Below are positions 33,548 to 44,160 of a stretch of DNA of 64,000 nt, piece after piece. Each line of letters starts with the position of its first letter. Position 1 is the stretch's first letter. The notes beneath the pieces are model-generated. The model was not told the origin of the DNA. It saw only the letters and a list, made by a program, of their open reading frames with translations, and did no database searches. Source of the DNA: Taudactylus pleione. Lineage: Eukaryota; Chordata; Amphibia; Anura; Myobatrachidae. The stretch covers positions 10,866,001 through 10,930,000 of the forward strand of contig JAUIMM010000534.1 in assembly GCA_031769625.1 (NCBI GenBank), written 5' to 3'. Position numbers and translations under genes: made by a program.

Positions 33548-34365
33548 TAGTGCGGTAGGCAGTTTTTTCTACACCCCATAACGGCAGTTAGGCCATGACC
33601 GCAGCTAGTCGGTGGCCCCCAGGGAATTTATATAGTCCTTGAGAAGCCTTCTGACATGGAGGGTGCTAGGGCAGACCTTTTGTTTGTCTTCCCCTATAAT
33701 CCAAGTATGTCCAACCCATGAGGGTGATGGAACAGATTGAGGCCATTCCTGGTAGGTCGGTCAGATGGTACTAATGGCAACTGTAACCTTGATATGTGAG
33801 CACAAATAGGTGTCTGAGCGCCTGTGCCAGTGATGACGACAACCTAACCCTCCTACTGAATAGGCGTAATCCTTTGTGTTGTCACAGTCTTGCCATTCTA
33901 CAATTACCTGATCCTCAATTCTTTCTCTTTCCAGAGAGAAGACATCCAACCTGTGTTCCAGGACCGTCTGCCCATCTCAGCGGCCTGAAAGTGAGAGCGC
34001 ATGAAGCAAGGTAAGTGTCAGATTACACTTGCACAACAACACCCGCCTCAATTCACATATCAAAGGTACTTTACAGCCGGTGGATCTGATGACATATCGT
34101 CCACACTAGGCAGTGTTCTCCCGCTCGTCATCAGCGACATCGTCCGTGCATGTCCGACTGGTGAAAACGCCAGCAGGGGCCATTTTGCGGAATGCAGCAT
34201 GACCTCCACTGTCGCCAATGGCAAGTGTGTACGCACTTGCCAATGCCGGCACCCCTCTGGGACCGGTCGTGGACAACATTGTGCTCGATACACATAGTTA
34301 AGTGTGTACCCAGCATAACTGTGTTTACTGTATAATTCCAGCCTTTGTACAGCCTTCCGTACTCT
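33548..34365. other. Intergenic sequence, partial repeats
   Basis: No gene found. 34085-34316 looks like an old element ending TAAGTGTGTACCCAGCAT. Confidence 0.35.
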
Positions 34366-34891
34366 GGACCTCATTCACAGCCGCTCGCTGCTGGCGGGTG
34401 CTCGCTCTGAATGTGGGCGTTTTTTTTGGTTTTGTTTTTTTCTCCGGGCACTCGCAAAACTGTGGGAGACCACCCACACCTTGTGCGAGCGGCCAGGAGA
34501 CCGGCGCAATAATCACGACCATTGGGCTTGCGACGAGACCCTGGGGTAGGGTCGGGTCTAGCTGCCACAAGCCCGAGTGGATTTCCTGCTCTAATAGAGC
34601 AGAAAGTCCACTACTGACATAACTAGTGATGTCAGTAACCCCTCCTACAAATGCCAGGCGTTCCTAAGGGAACGCCTGCGTTTGTCCGGCCACCCCCCTA
34701 CCCGCCTACAAAATGGGGCGAGCTGTCAATCAACAACAACAGCCGCTCCGTCTTGTTGCGAGCCCCGTAGCGACTGAACTTCAGTCGCTCAGCGGGGGGC
34801 TCACGCACGCCGGACATGGCGCGTGCGCAGTGGGCAACCATCGAGCAGCTTGCGAGCGCACAGCACTTGCAAGCGGCTCTGAATCAGGCCC
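34366..34891. mobile_element. Family A hairpin-chain MITE (copy 7)
   Basis: Begins GGACCTCATTCACAGCC and ends GGCTCTGAATCAGGCC(C), with TCT on both sides (34363-34365, 34892-34894). Internal hairpins include TTGCGACGAGACCCTGGGG with its partner, TTTCCTGCTCTAATAGAGCA-type, TAACTAGTGATGTCA-type and GGCGTTCCTAAGGGAACGCC. Confidence 0.78.
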
Positions 34892-35271
34892 TCTGTCTGG
34901 GTAATGTTATAGAAACATTTATTTTGAGGGAGCGTTTTGATCTATATATAAGTGTAAAGGGTAAATGATGCGCAGATAATCACATACTGTATGCAGCTTA
35001 AAGGTAATACACATAAAAGTAACCATCAAACCTCTAAACAGAACTCGCAATTCTTTATTTCAGTCAGTTATTTTGGGTCCTTGGTGGTGATTTCAGTCAT
35101 CCCTTATGATGTGCTCTCTGATAGTCCATCTCCTGTAAGGGCAATTACATTGAGGTGACGGCTTCTATCTACATTTTTCCCTTAGAGTGGAATTTCTCCA
35201 AAAACACCTTATCTAAAAAATTATCTCATGTGGTCTATTTAGAACTCTTAATAGGTTACACTATGTACTGA

Positions 35272-35867
35272 GGGCTTCATTCAGAGCCGCTCGTAAGCGG
35301 CCGTTCGTTCCGAGCGATGTTCGCATATCTGCGCATGCGTACAGATTGTAATACGTATACGTGAACCAGTCAGTGCGGCCGAAAATCGTGTGTTCGCTAA
35401 ATAGCGAATGCCTGCTAATTTGAGTGACAGGAGGAGGCGTATGTGGGTGGTAACAGGGGAAGGTGCTTAAAAACGGGGAGTGGAGATCAGAACGCAGGCG
35501 TGCCTAAAGGTCAAAACGGGCGTTTTAAGGGTGTGCATAAATTAATACAGCAGCGTCATCGACCACGTCACTTGGTTATTTTATAGTCAGAACAGCTTGC
35601 AAGATTGCGGTAGGAAAAACCAACCACAAGAATAGCGAGCAGTTCATACGCCGTTCAATGTACTCGATTAATCTAATAAATAGCGAAGATGACGTATGAT
35701 GCGAGCGGCCAGGGGGCGTTTTTATCAAAAAAACGTCCGCATGTTTTGTTCGCTCGTTCAGACATAGAGGCGTCAACAGACCGCAAAGAGCGAACGGTCA
35801 ATTTAAATAGCCAGCCCCTTTTTCTGGACGAGCGAGCGCAAATAGCATCCGGCTCTGAATCAGACCC
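35272..35867 (+). mobile_element. Family B element (copy 8)
   Basis: Begins GGGCTTCATTCAGAGCCGC and ends GGCTCTGAATCAGACCC. The interior contains TTTGAGTGACAGGAGGAGGC, GTGGGTGGTAACAGGGGAAG and GTGTGCATAAATTAATACAG, and is nearly the reverse complement of the copy at 47006-47604. Chance ORFs are shared by the two copies. Confidence 0.78.
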
Positions 35868-36036
35868 TGTATTCTTTTATTCATGTCTAATGAAATACAT
35901 AGAAATCTGGGAACTACACAGCTCTTCAAAAGTAATATCATGTTTATTTTTGCGTCATATACTATTTATGCCACTTACAATGGTTTCATGTAACCGGAAC
36001 ACACTCTAAAGAAAAGATTGAGCGTGCTTTCCAGTC

Positions 36037-36365
36037 ACTGTGCAGCACGGATGGTGTAATGGTTAGCATTACTGCCTCACAGCGCTGATGTCTTGGGTTC
36101 GATTCCCACCCTGGGAATTTGTGGGCTAGTTTTCTCCGAATACTTCTATTTCCTCCAAAAATATAGAGGTAAGTTAATTGGCTCCCAACAAAAAAATAAA
36201 TAAAATAATTCAATATTCATAGTGTGTGTGTACATAGTACATACATGTGGTAGGAACATACAGTAGATTGTAAGCTCCAGTGGCAGCAGGGACTGAATGG
36301 CCAACTATCTTTGTAAAGTGCTGTGGAATATATGTAGTCTACATAAATAACTGGTAATAAATAAA
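36037..36365 (+). mobile_element. tRNA-derived SINE
   Basis: GGATGGTGTAATGGTTAGCA (A-box region) and the B box GGTTCGATTCC (36096-36106) form a tRNA-like head. The body follows with GTAAGTTAATTGGCTCCCAA and ATTGTAAGCTCCAGTGGCAG, and the tail ends GTAAAGTGCTGTGG. This is the best-preserved copy here and could still bind TFIIIC in principle. Confidence 0.8.
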
Positions 36366-37456
36366 TGACCTACATATAAATACGCTCTTATGATAATCAA
36401 TAATAAGGACGGATGCACTAACTTCTGAGGTGACTGCATTCCCAATATGTTTTGCTATTTGGAGCTTGTATTCAATAAGCAACGTGTTGCCTAATAGAAG
36501 ACTAAGATGTGTCCACTCCACATGCATCTATCCTCCGTGCGCTACAAGTCACGTTACACATTACGTGTGAGCGCCATGTGTGACTCACTAGCACCCAGCG
36601 TCTTTTCGTGCAACATTTTCCGCTCAGTGACTAGGACGCACAAGCAGCTTCTGTTGAGTAAAATGATATGCGGCATACCAATATTGTGTACGACTGCAGG
36701 TGTATATGCATGCAAAACGCTTCGTTACAGTGTCACAGGTTAGAAGGACTGATTACCGCACAAGGAAGTAATATGTATGTGGTCACATCTGTATGGGCTT
36801 CTTTCTGCATAATTCTCATTGGCTCGCGCATGAGCTGGCTGACGGCAGCGGAAACGCAGTAGGATTCCCGAGACATAAACCCGGAAGTCCTCCACTGCAA
36901 AGGACAGTTCTTATTGGAAGAGCTATACTGTGCAGTTTTAATTGCTAGGCATGTGGTAAGTGGTGGGATGTATCGTGTTCAAATGCAAAGCTTGGTACAT
37001 CCCACCCTAAATGTAATTATTATCCTGATACTATAATAATACTATGTAATTATTATCCTGATATTCTAATAACATCCCCAAGAGAATATTACAGTATCAC
37101 CTCATTTCAGCATTCAGTTTTCACTTCCCATACTGGTGACTGCATGTCTGGGCCTTTGGGAGAGGATAGCAGAGAAAGGGGACGTGGTCAAATTGTCAAT
37201 CCAAAGGCGTGTCTAAATCATGGAGCCAAAAAGTGGCGTCACAAAGCAAGGAAAATCATTAGAAAGGGGAGTGGAACCCTAATCCATAAAAGTTCCAGGT
37301 TTCCCACCTTTTGAGGAGATGTATTAGAACTGGGAGCAGGGAAGTAGCTCCTCTGCTACCCTGGCATGGAAGAAGGGCAAGGCCGTGGTAACTGCAACAA
37401 ATTAAGAAACCTTTCACATCAAGGATACAACATTTTGTCTTGTACATGGACCTTTA
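36366..37456. other. Intergenic sequence, nothing recognised
   Basis: No exon or clear element termini were seen; several small ORFs have no support. Confidence 0.35.
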
Positions 37457-37935
37457 TACTGCTGGTCAAAAGTTTTGGTGTATATCAATTTCTTCAGTTT
37501 TTATTGAAAATAATGTAAGGAAAGTTGAGTGAATAAACTGTAATTGTGCAAAGGTAAGTGGTAAACACCTAGAGCAGCGGTTTTCAACTGCTGTGCCACA
37601 GCACACGAGTCAGTGTAGTCAGAGCTGCCTTCATTTGTATTGTGGGCCCGGGTGGTGCTGGCCTCTTCTGGGAGGCTCAGACGCGCCCGGGCAGTGACCT
37701 ATGGAGACACGGCGGCGTAACAACAGCCACAGCCAATGAGGGATAGGACAGGGAAGACAGTCTCAGCTACTGACCGGTAGGATCCATTGTCTGTTTTTTT
37801 TTTCTGTGGGATTTTTTTTATGTTGGGAGTAATGTGATTGATTGCTTTTTCTGTTCAGGCCAACCAATGTTATTGTTTTTTTTTCTGTGGGGAGCAATTT
37901 GATTGTTTTTTTTTATGTGGAAGGCAGTGTACTGT

Positions 37936-38305
37936 GGCCCTGATTCAGAGCCGGATGCTCTGAAAGAGCGCTCGCTCTGAATCAGGGCGTTTTTTTTTTC
38001 TTTTGGATCGGCCTCCTGGCCGCTCGCATAGCTGTGGGTAACCACCCACAGCAATAGCGAGCGGCCAGGAAGATGGTCACGATGGGAACGCCTCCGTTTG
38101 TGAAGCCACCCCCACACCACGCCTACAAAACGGTGTGAGCTGTCGATCAAAATCGACAGCCGCCCCCCTTTGGTGCGAGACCCGGAGCGACTGAGCGTCC
38201 GTCGCTAGCCGGGTCTCGCGCATGCGCACGTCGGAGCCGGCTCCGGCGTGCACATGCGCAGTGGCCTAACATCGACCCGCTCGCGAGCGGGTCTGAATCA
38301 GGCCC
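37936..38305. mobile_element. Family A hairpin-chain MITE (copy 9)
   Basis: Begins GGCCCTGATTCAGAGCC and ends GGGTCTGAATCAGGCCC. Hairpins include CCGCTCGCATAGCTGTGGGT with its partner, TGTCGATCAAAATCGACA, AGACCCGGAGCGAC/GTCGCTAGCCGGGTCT and CGTCGGAGCCGGCTCCGGCG. It is shorter than other copies, having lost the central modules. The 31-bp array starts immediately after it. Confidence 0.8.
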
Positions 38306-38848
38306 ACTATGTTTGTTTTATTCCTGTGGAGGCCGATGTATGTGTTTTATTCCTGTGGAGGCCGATGTATGTGTGTTTTATTCCTGTGGAGGCCGATGTA
38401 TGTGTGTTTTATTCCTGTGGAGGCCGATGTATATTTTGTTTTATTCCTATGGAGGCCGATGTATTTGTGTTTTATTCCTGTGGAGGCCGATGTATGTGTG
38501 TTTTATTCCTGTGGAGGCCGATGTATATTTTGTTTTATTCCTGTGGAGGCCGATGTATTTGTGTTTTATTCCTGTGGAGGCCGATGTATGTTTGTTTTAT
38601 TCCTGTGGAGGCCGATGTACTTGTGTTTTATTCCTGTGGAGGCCGATGTATGTGTGTTTTATTCCTGTGGAGGCCGATGTATGTGTGATTTATTCCTGTG
38701 GAGGCCAATGTATGTGTGATTTATTCCTGTGGAGGCCGATGTATGTGTGATTTATTCCTGTGGAGGCCAATGTATGTGTGTTTTATTCCTGTGGAGGCCG
38801 ATGTATGTGTGATTTATTCCTGTGGAGGATGATATATGTGTGATTTAT
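38306..38848 (+). repeat. 31-bp minisatellite, first block
   Basis: The unit is TTTATTCCTGTGGAGGCCGA plus TGTATGTGTGT (31 bp, with 29-33-bp variants), about 17 copies. Because 31 is not a multiple of three and the unit lacks stops, all three plus-strand frames stay open and give chance ORFs. Confidence 0.93.
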
Positions 38849-39565
38849 AACCTGATGAGTGTTGCCTCTTAACAGTGCAGGGTAAACCATCAACCATAAT
38901 TATAATGAAATAACGACACAGAGACATGTATAAGGGGAAAGGAAGGTCAGCTTTATTTTTTTTTAAACTAATTAAACTAATTAAAGTATAACTGAACTAA
39001 CTAATAGAAGAAGAAAGACAGACAGACAGAGTATGGTGGCGCAGAAAGAACTGCCCCACAATGCAAGATAAGCAACTGCATACTCACATCGATCTTCTAA
39101 ATGCGAGGTGAGCAGCCAGCTCATTACCACGCCCATGGTATCCACCTCCCACCCCAGTGACACGACGTGAGGCCCACCTGGTAAGGTGGTTGCCACTGAC
39201 CCCAGTAGGGTAAATTCAGCCTAAGCCATGTATTGAAAGGGAGAGCGCACCTCAAGCTCCAAAGACAGCTGGCGACTGCTACCGTTCTTTCCCGCCACAG
39301 GAAAAGCCGACACCAAACAACTCTATGAATAAGGGAGGGAGGGCGGGAAACAGCCGACCAGATATATTTCTATGAAATGGCTGTCAAGCAGCAACTCTGA
39401 AATAGCACTGACCCACCCCCTGCCATTCCTATAGGCTAGCCAAACCTAACCTCACCCCATCACACTACCTCACTAAACAACTAGCCCCTTCTTGTCCAGA
39501 GGCCGACACCCACAGGCTCGAGTGTTTAATTAACTCCTTGCATATGAAATGCACTCCATACTACT
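38849..39565. mobile_element. Unidentified insert interrupting the 31-bp array
   Basis: About 715 bp of unrelated sequence starting AACCTGATGAGTGTTGCC and ending near GCACTCCATACTAC. The array resumes directly afterwards, so this is an insertion. It has no coding potential that I recognise. The duplication at its ends could not be defined. Confidence 0.5.
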
Positions 39566-39962
39566 TCCTGTGGAGGCCGAATTATGTGTGATTTATTCCT
39601 GTGGAGGCCAATGTATGTGTGTTTTATTCCTGTGGAGGCCGATGTATGTGTGTTTTATTGCTGTGGAGGCCGATGTTATGTGTGTTTTATTTCTGTGGAG
39701 GCCGATGTATGTGTGTTTTATTTCTGTGGAGGTCGATGTATGTATGTTTTATTCCCGTGGAGGCCGATGTATGTGTGTTTTATTCCTGTGGAAGACGATG
39801 TATGTGTGTTTTATTCCTGTGGAGGCCGATGTATGTGTGTTTTATTCCTGTGGAGGCCGATGTATGTGTGATTTATTCCTGTGGAGGCTGATGTATGTGT
39901 GATTTATTCTTGCGGAGGCCAATGTATGTGTGATTTATTCCTGTGTAGGCCAATGTATGTGT
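39566..39962 (+). repeat. 31-bp minisatellite, second block
   Basis: About 12 more copies of the unit with GTGGAGGCCGATGTATG, continuing the first block after the insert. The last copies are the most diverged. Confidence 0.93.
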
Positions 39963-40464
39963 TTTTTTCCCCATGGGGAACTGATGGTGTGATTTGGCAA
40001 TTTTGAAATCTTGTTTGGTGTGCCATGAGTAGAAAAAGGTTGAAAATCACTGAACTAGAGGTTAATAAAAAAAATATTAATTTGGAAAAACGTAAACGTG
40101 TTTTGCAGCAATGTAAGAGAACCTTGCCTGGGCCATGAAGCACCGCCAGTGTGTACTGAAAAGGTCTCACAGACCAATGAATCAAAACTTTTAATCTTTG
40201 GTTCATCGCGCAGAGGGTTTTTGTACGCTGTCGAGTCAGCAAAAGGATGGTTTCTCATTGTGTGTGGTTTATTTATAAAGCTTGCTTCCCTACTGTATGT
40301 GTTCAAGCCCCATTTGTAAATGCCTAATGTTTTTAGTAGCAAAACACTTTATGGAGAGGAAAACTCTGTATACTAATAGCCCCCAGCAAACTATGAAGGG
40401 GGGTAACTTGCAGAGGCAGTGTGACTATTAATACTAGAGGTAAAGAGGAATTGTGAGGGGTGTG

Positions 40465-40940
40465 ATATGTATTCATTCCCGACAGCGGCTGCCCGACAAA
40501 GGAGGAAATCCCGATCGTCCTAAAGGTAAGTATTTACTAACCTAACCCAACTCCCCTAACCCTCCTTAGGGGTGCCTAACCCTAACCTCCCCCCCTGTGC
40601 CAAACTCTAACCCCCCCTCTAAATGCCTAAACCTAACCCCCCCTTCCCCGCTGCCTAAACCTAAGTCCCCCGGGGGGTGCCTAACCCTAACCTCCCCCTG
40701 GGGGTGCCTAACCCTAACCCTCCCTCCCCCTAGCCTAGCTCTAACCTCCCGAGGGGGTGCCTAACCCTAAGTCCCCCCCCAGGAGCCCTAAACCTAACCC
40801 TCCGCCCCCGCGCAGCTGTCCACTGCGGCGCCGGCATCCGCTCGATCGGGATGCCGGGCGCCGGTCTCCCAACGTCTGGCAAATGACAGGCGTCTAGATT
40901 TAGATGCCTGTTATTCGTCCATAGTCGGGATAAAGCAGTC
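40465..40940. mobile_element. Short element with telomere-like core (copy T4)
   Basis: The core 40540-40810 has many GTGCCTAACCCTAACC units with CCTCCCCC spacers, like the T1 copy. It is followed by CGATCGGGATGCCGGGCGCC and AGGCGTCTAGATTTAGATGC blocks that match T1. Confidence 0.6.
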
Positions 40941-40965
40941 TGGAAGAGAACTTTGTGTGGATGAA

Positions 40966-42426
40966 CAGGGGCGGTTCTAGGGGCGGGCTAACAGGGCTGC
41001 TGCCCAGAGCGCCGGCCCCTAGAGGGAGCCGCTGAGCCCTTGTGTAAAAAAAAAAAAGTCTGGTGCTTTTATTGTTTTTATGGCCGCTGCCACACTCCTA
41101 CCCGCACCCCTCCATATGCCGGGTGCCTGCTGACATTTTGTGATCAGCAGGCACCCGGCTCTCTCCCCGCAGCGACAGCCAAAAGCCGGAGCTCTGGAGT
41201 GAGCTCCGGCTTCCAGCTCCCCCAGTGAGCACTATGGAAGAGACATCATGACGTCTCTCCCATAGATCTGAGCAGGGGTCAGACCAGACGACAGCGGACG
41301 CAGGAGCGGGGCTTAAGGTAAGTATTGTGTTTGTATTTTAAACTATTTTTTTTTAGAGGCACTATCACTGGGGGCACTACTAATGGGGTACTACTATAGG
41401 GGGCATTTACTACTGGGTGCACTGCATAGTGGGGCACAGCATAGGGGGCATTGCATAGGGGGCACCACTCCTGGGGGCTTTGTGTAGGGGTCACTACTAC
41501 TGTTGGCATTGTATAAGTGACACCTACTTCTGTGGGCATTGTGTATAAGGGCACTCATTTGGGCATTGTGTAAAAGGGGCACTACTTTGTGTCATAACAG
41601 GAGTAAGGGACTATTGTGTGGCGTAATTTGAATTGGGGATACTGTATTATACAGGGCATTACTACGTGTGGAATAATGTGTGATGAAGGCAGGGGCGTTT
41701 CTAGAGAAGAGGGGGGGCCCATGTGCAGTCTCCGACACATGCCCCCCCCTCTCTGTCCAGCGGCCGGCAGCGTACTGAGCTGTGCGTGGCCAGCACCGGA
41801 GTTATAGACTCTGGGCACTAGGGTATGCCTAGAATCTATAGAGTATGCGCAGTTCACTGGGAACATGGCCCGGGCGACCATTTTCCCTGTACTTCGCATG
41901 TGCAAACGACAGAAAAATGGCCGCGGCGGCAATTTTCCACTTGTTTTTACAGCGCCGGACCCCTGCTCCGACGTGGGACTCCGGAGAGGTAAGTAAAACT
42001 GTGGGTGCAGGTTGTGCGGTGCGGGGTCCCCTTGGACCCAGCAGCCCATGTGCCCTGGGGCGTATCTATAGATACCCATTATACATTGGCATAATGTGTT
42101 ATACAGAGCATTACTGTGTGTGGCATAATGTGTTATACAGAGCATTACCGCGTGTGGGATAATGTGTTATACAGAGCATTACTGCGTGTGGGATAATGTG
42201 TTATACAGAGCATTACTGCGTGTGGCATAAATAATGTGTTATACAGGGCATTACTGCCTTGGGGGAAGCCCAGCACCTCCGTAAGTGCTGGGCACACCCC
42301 AAAGTGTGATGAATTTGGGGGTGTTACGCAAGGACATGCCCCCTTTCCAGAGGAACACTATCTGTAAAATGGGGGGGGGGGGGGAGACTTTCGCCCTGAG
42401 CTCCACTATTTCTAGAACCGGCCCTG
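40966..42426. mobile_element. hAT-type element with GGGGGCACTACTACTGG array
   Basis: Ends CAGGGGCGGTTCTAGGGG and TTCTAGAACCGGCCCTG. The 8-bp flanks tggatgaa and tgcatgaa match at 7 of 8. The interior has a C/G-rich array at 41355-41600 (GGGGGCACTACTAATGGGG) and a second array at 42090-42260 (ATTACTGCGTGTGGGATAAT, about 33 bp). A second hAT-like left end (CAGGGGCGTTTCTAGAG) lies inside near 41692. Confidence 0.82.
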
Positions 42427-44160
42427 TGCATGAATTGTACTAGGAATACCTTCTCTATGCTCACCTCTTCCCTGATCCTCCCCTCTTCCTGCACACACTG
42501 CTGCTTCTCAACAAAACATTGTTTTTTACACCTATACCCCCTAGTGGATATCTAGGTACAATTGTGCAAATAGAGACCCTTGAATTGTAAAAAGCTGTTT
42601 TTCCACTGCATAGCTGCCATTTTGAACCTTTTAAATAATATCTACTATCTGTAGAAGCAATTACATACCTCCCAACTTTTCAAAACGGGAAGGAGGGACA
42701 GGGCGCTCGCGCCCAAAAAAGGGGCATGGCTTCCGAAAAGGGGCGGAGCCAACTGAAACCGGGGCGGAGCCTCACGGCTTCCCCCCCCGTTTTTGTCACT
42801 ATAGGAGGTGTGCCCAGCACTCTCCGAGATGCTGGGCAGCCCCCTAGGCTCTCCCTACGCTAGTGAACAGATGTCGTGCGATGCGCACGGCATCTGTTCA
42901 CCTTCTGCACACCCGCTGCTCTGCTAGGCAGAGCAGCGGTTGAGCTCTCCCCAACGTCCCCCCCACCGCGGGACACTGCAGCCCGCAGGCGGGACAGTCC
43001 CAGAATAAGAAGTTGATGACATGCTCATATGAAGCACCTATAGTCTTTTTCAGACATGTGCTTCTTAATGCCTCTAAACACAGACTTAACATATTAAGAA
43101 TGGTCTCATTAGTATGTATGTAATGGGAATAGCATACAGGAATTCTTATTTTTTAAAGCTTGTCATATTAGGATGATAACATCAAGCAATTGCCTGGGAG
43201 ACTTGGCAGACTGAATTAGGCATCTCGTGAGTGAATGTGAGCCAATATATGATTTTTAATCCACTCATAATGGCTACCTGTTCTGCAGGTGCACCCCACT
43301 GCTTAAGGAGGGGCTCTAGACTGCACACCCTAATAGTAATGAAAGGTGCCATCATGCTTCATCATGTATTTTTTCACACATATTCTACCCTTATCATTAT
43401 TATAACACTTGTTAATTACTTTACACACCTGATACTTTAAAACTTCATTGTCACCCTTTTTTTCGTGTGATGCCCTGTGGAGGTCTTTGGCTGAGATGAC
43501 TTTTGGGGTGCCCAGCGTCCCAGATGTGAACCCCAGAGTGTTAGGGACCTGCTCAATGAGGTGACCTTGACGCTAGTGGGCAGGCCCGTATCAGTGGCCA
43601 TTGATATGCAAACTACCTCTGAAATTCTATATTATAAATTTAAATGTATACAGTAATGATCGCATAGTGCATCTGCAACTCTATTTTTTGTATATGGCAC
43701 CCCACTGCTTCCAAGTCTGCAGGATGATTGCATTACATAATGCAGTTGGACAGGGTATCAACCTCTTTAAGAAATGCCTTGAAAACCATCCTAAATAGTT
43801 GCTATGTAAATGGACAGTAACCTTCCATATGTCGTTTGTTTCATTTTGTCCAGCACAGAATATATATGTTAGAAAACATTTTATATTATTTCTATTTCAC
43901 CTGGTCTCTAATTTTTTGTGTCCTTTCTGGACTTGGCCACTTCCCCAATGACATCATGTACCACCGCCATATCCTGCACATCGCCATTAGGTCATAACCT
44001 TAAACTACTATGTAGTGCGAAGATTATCAAATCTTAATCTTAATTATATTTACAAGATCGCTCTGGGAGGAGTTATACAGATTCTGGGTGAAAGAAAGCA
44101 GAAGATTGGAAATGTAGTAAATGATGAGTTCGGTAAGCAGCCTTAGTAGTTACCATCATA
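42427..44160. other. Intergenic sequence, unassigned repeats
   Basis: A piece beginning ACATACCTCCCAACTTTTC (about 42663) has the look of a dispersed repeat, with GGGGCGGAGCC and GCGGGACAGTCCCAGAATAA. The rest is AT-rich. No gene found. Confidence 0.4.

Larger units (their letters stand above)
37575..40052. mobile_element. hAT-type element carrying a 31-bp minisatellite
   Basis: Ends CAGCGGTTTTCAACTGCTG and AAAGGTTGAAAATCACTG (inverted CAGTGATTTTCAACC). The 8-bp flanks acctagag (37567-37574) and aactagag (40053-40060) match at 7 of 8. It contains a family A copy, two stretches of a 31-bp tandem repeat, and an unrelated insert between them. Confidence 0.82.
37457..40340 (+). pseudogene. Tc1-like transposon remnant split by a hAT insertion
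   Basis: The left part (37457-37574) starts ACTGCTGGTCAAAAGTTTTG, a Tc1-type terminus. The right part (40061-40340) contains a broken reading frame with NESKLLIFGSSRRG, resembling the DESKF-x-FGS region around the second catalytic Asp of Tc1 transposases. The two parts are separated by the hAT-type element 37575-40052 and its 8-bp duplication. Most of the transposase is lost. Confidence 0.55.

Noticed and set aside
38248..38750. Three overlapping ORFs with repeated CFIPVEADV-like units
   Set aside because: Consequence of a stop-free 31-bp tandem repeat, so not evidence of a protein. The same applies to 39549-39902.
38306..39962. Regular repeats that might suggest a CRISPR array
   Set aside because: Units are head-to-tail without unique spacers, and the context is vertebrate.
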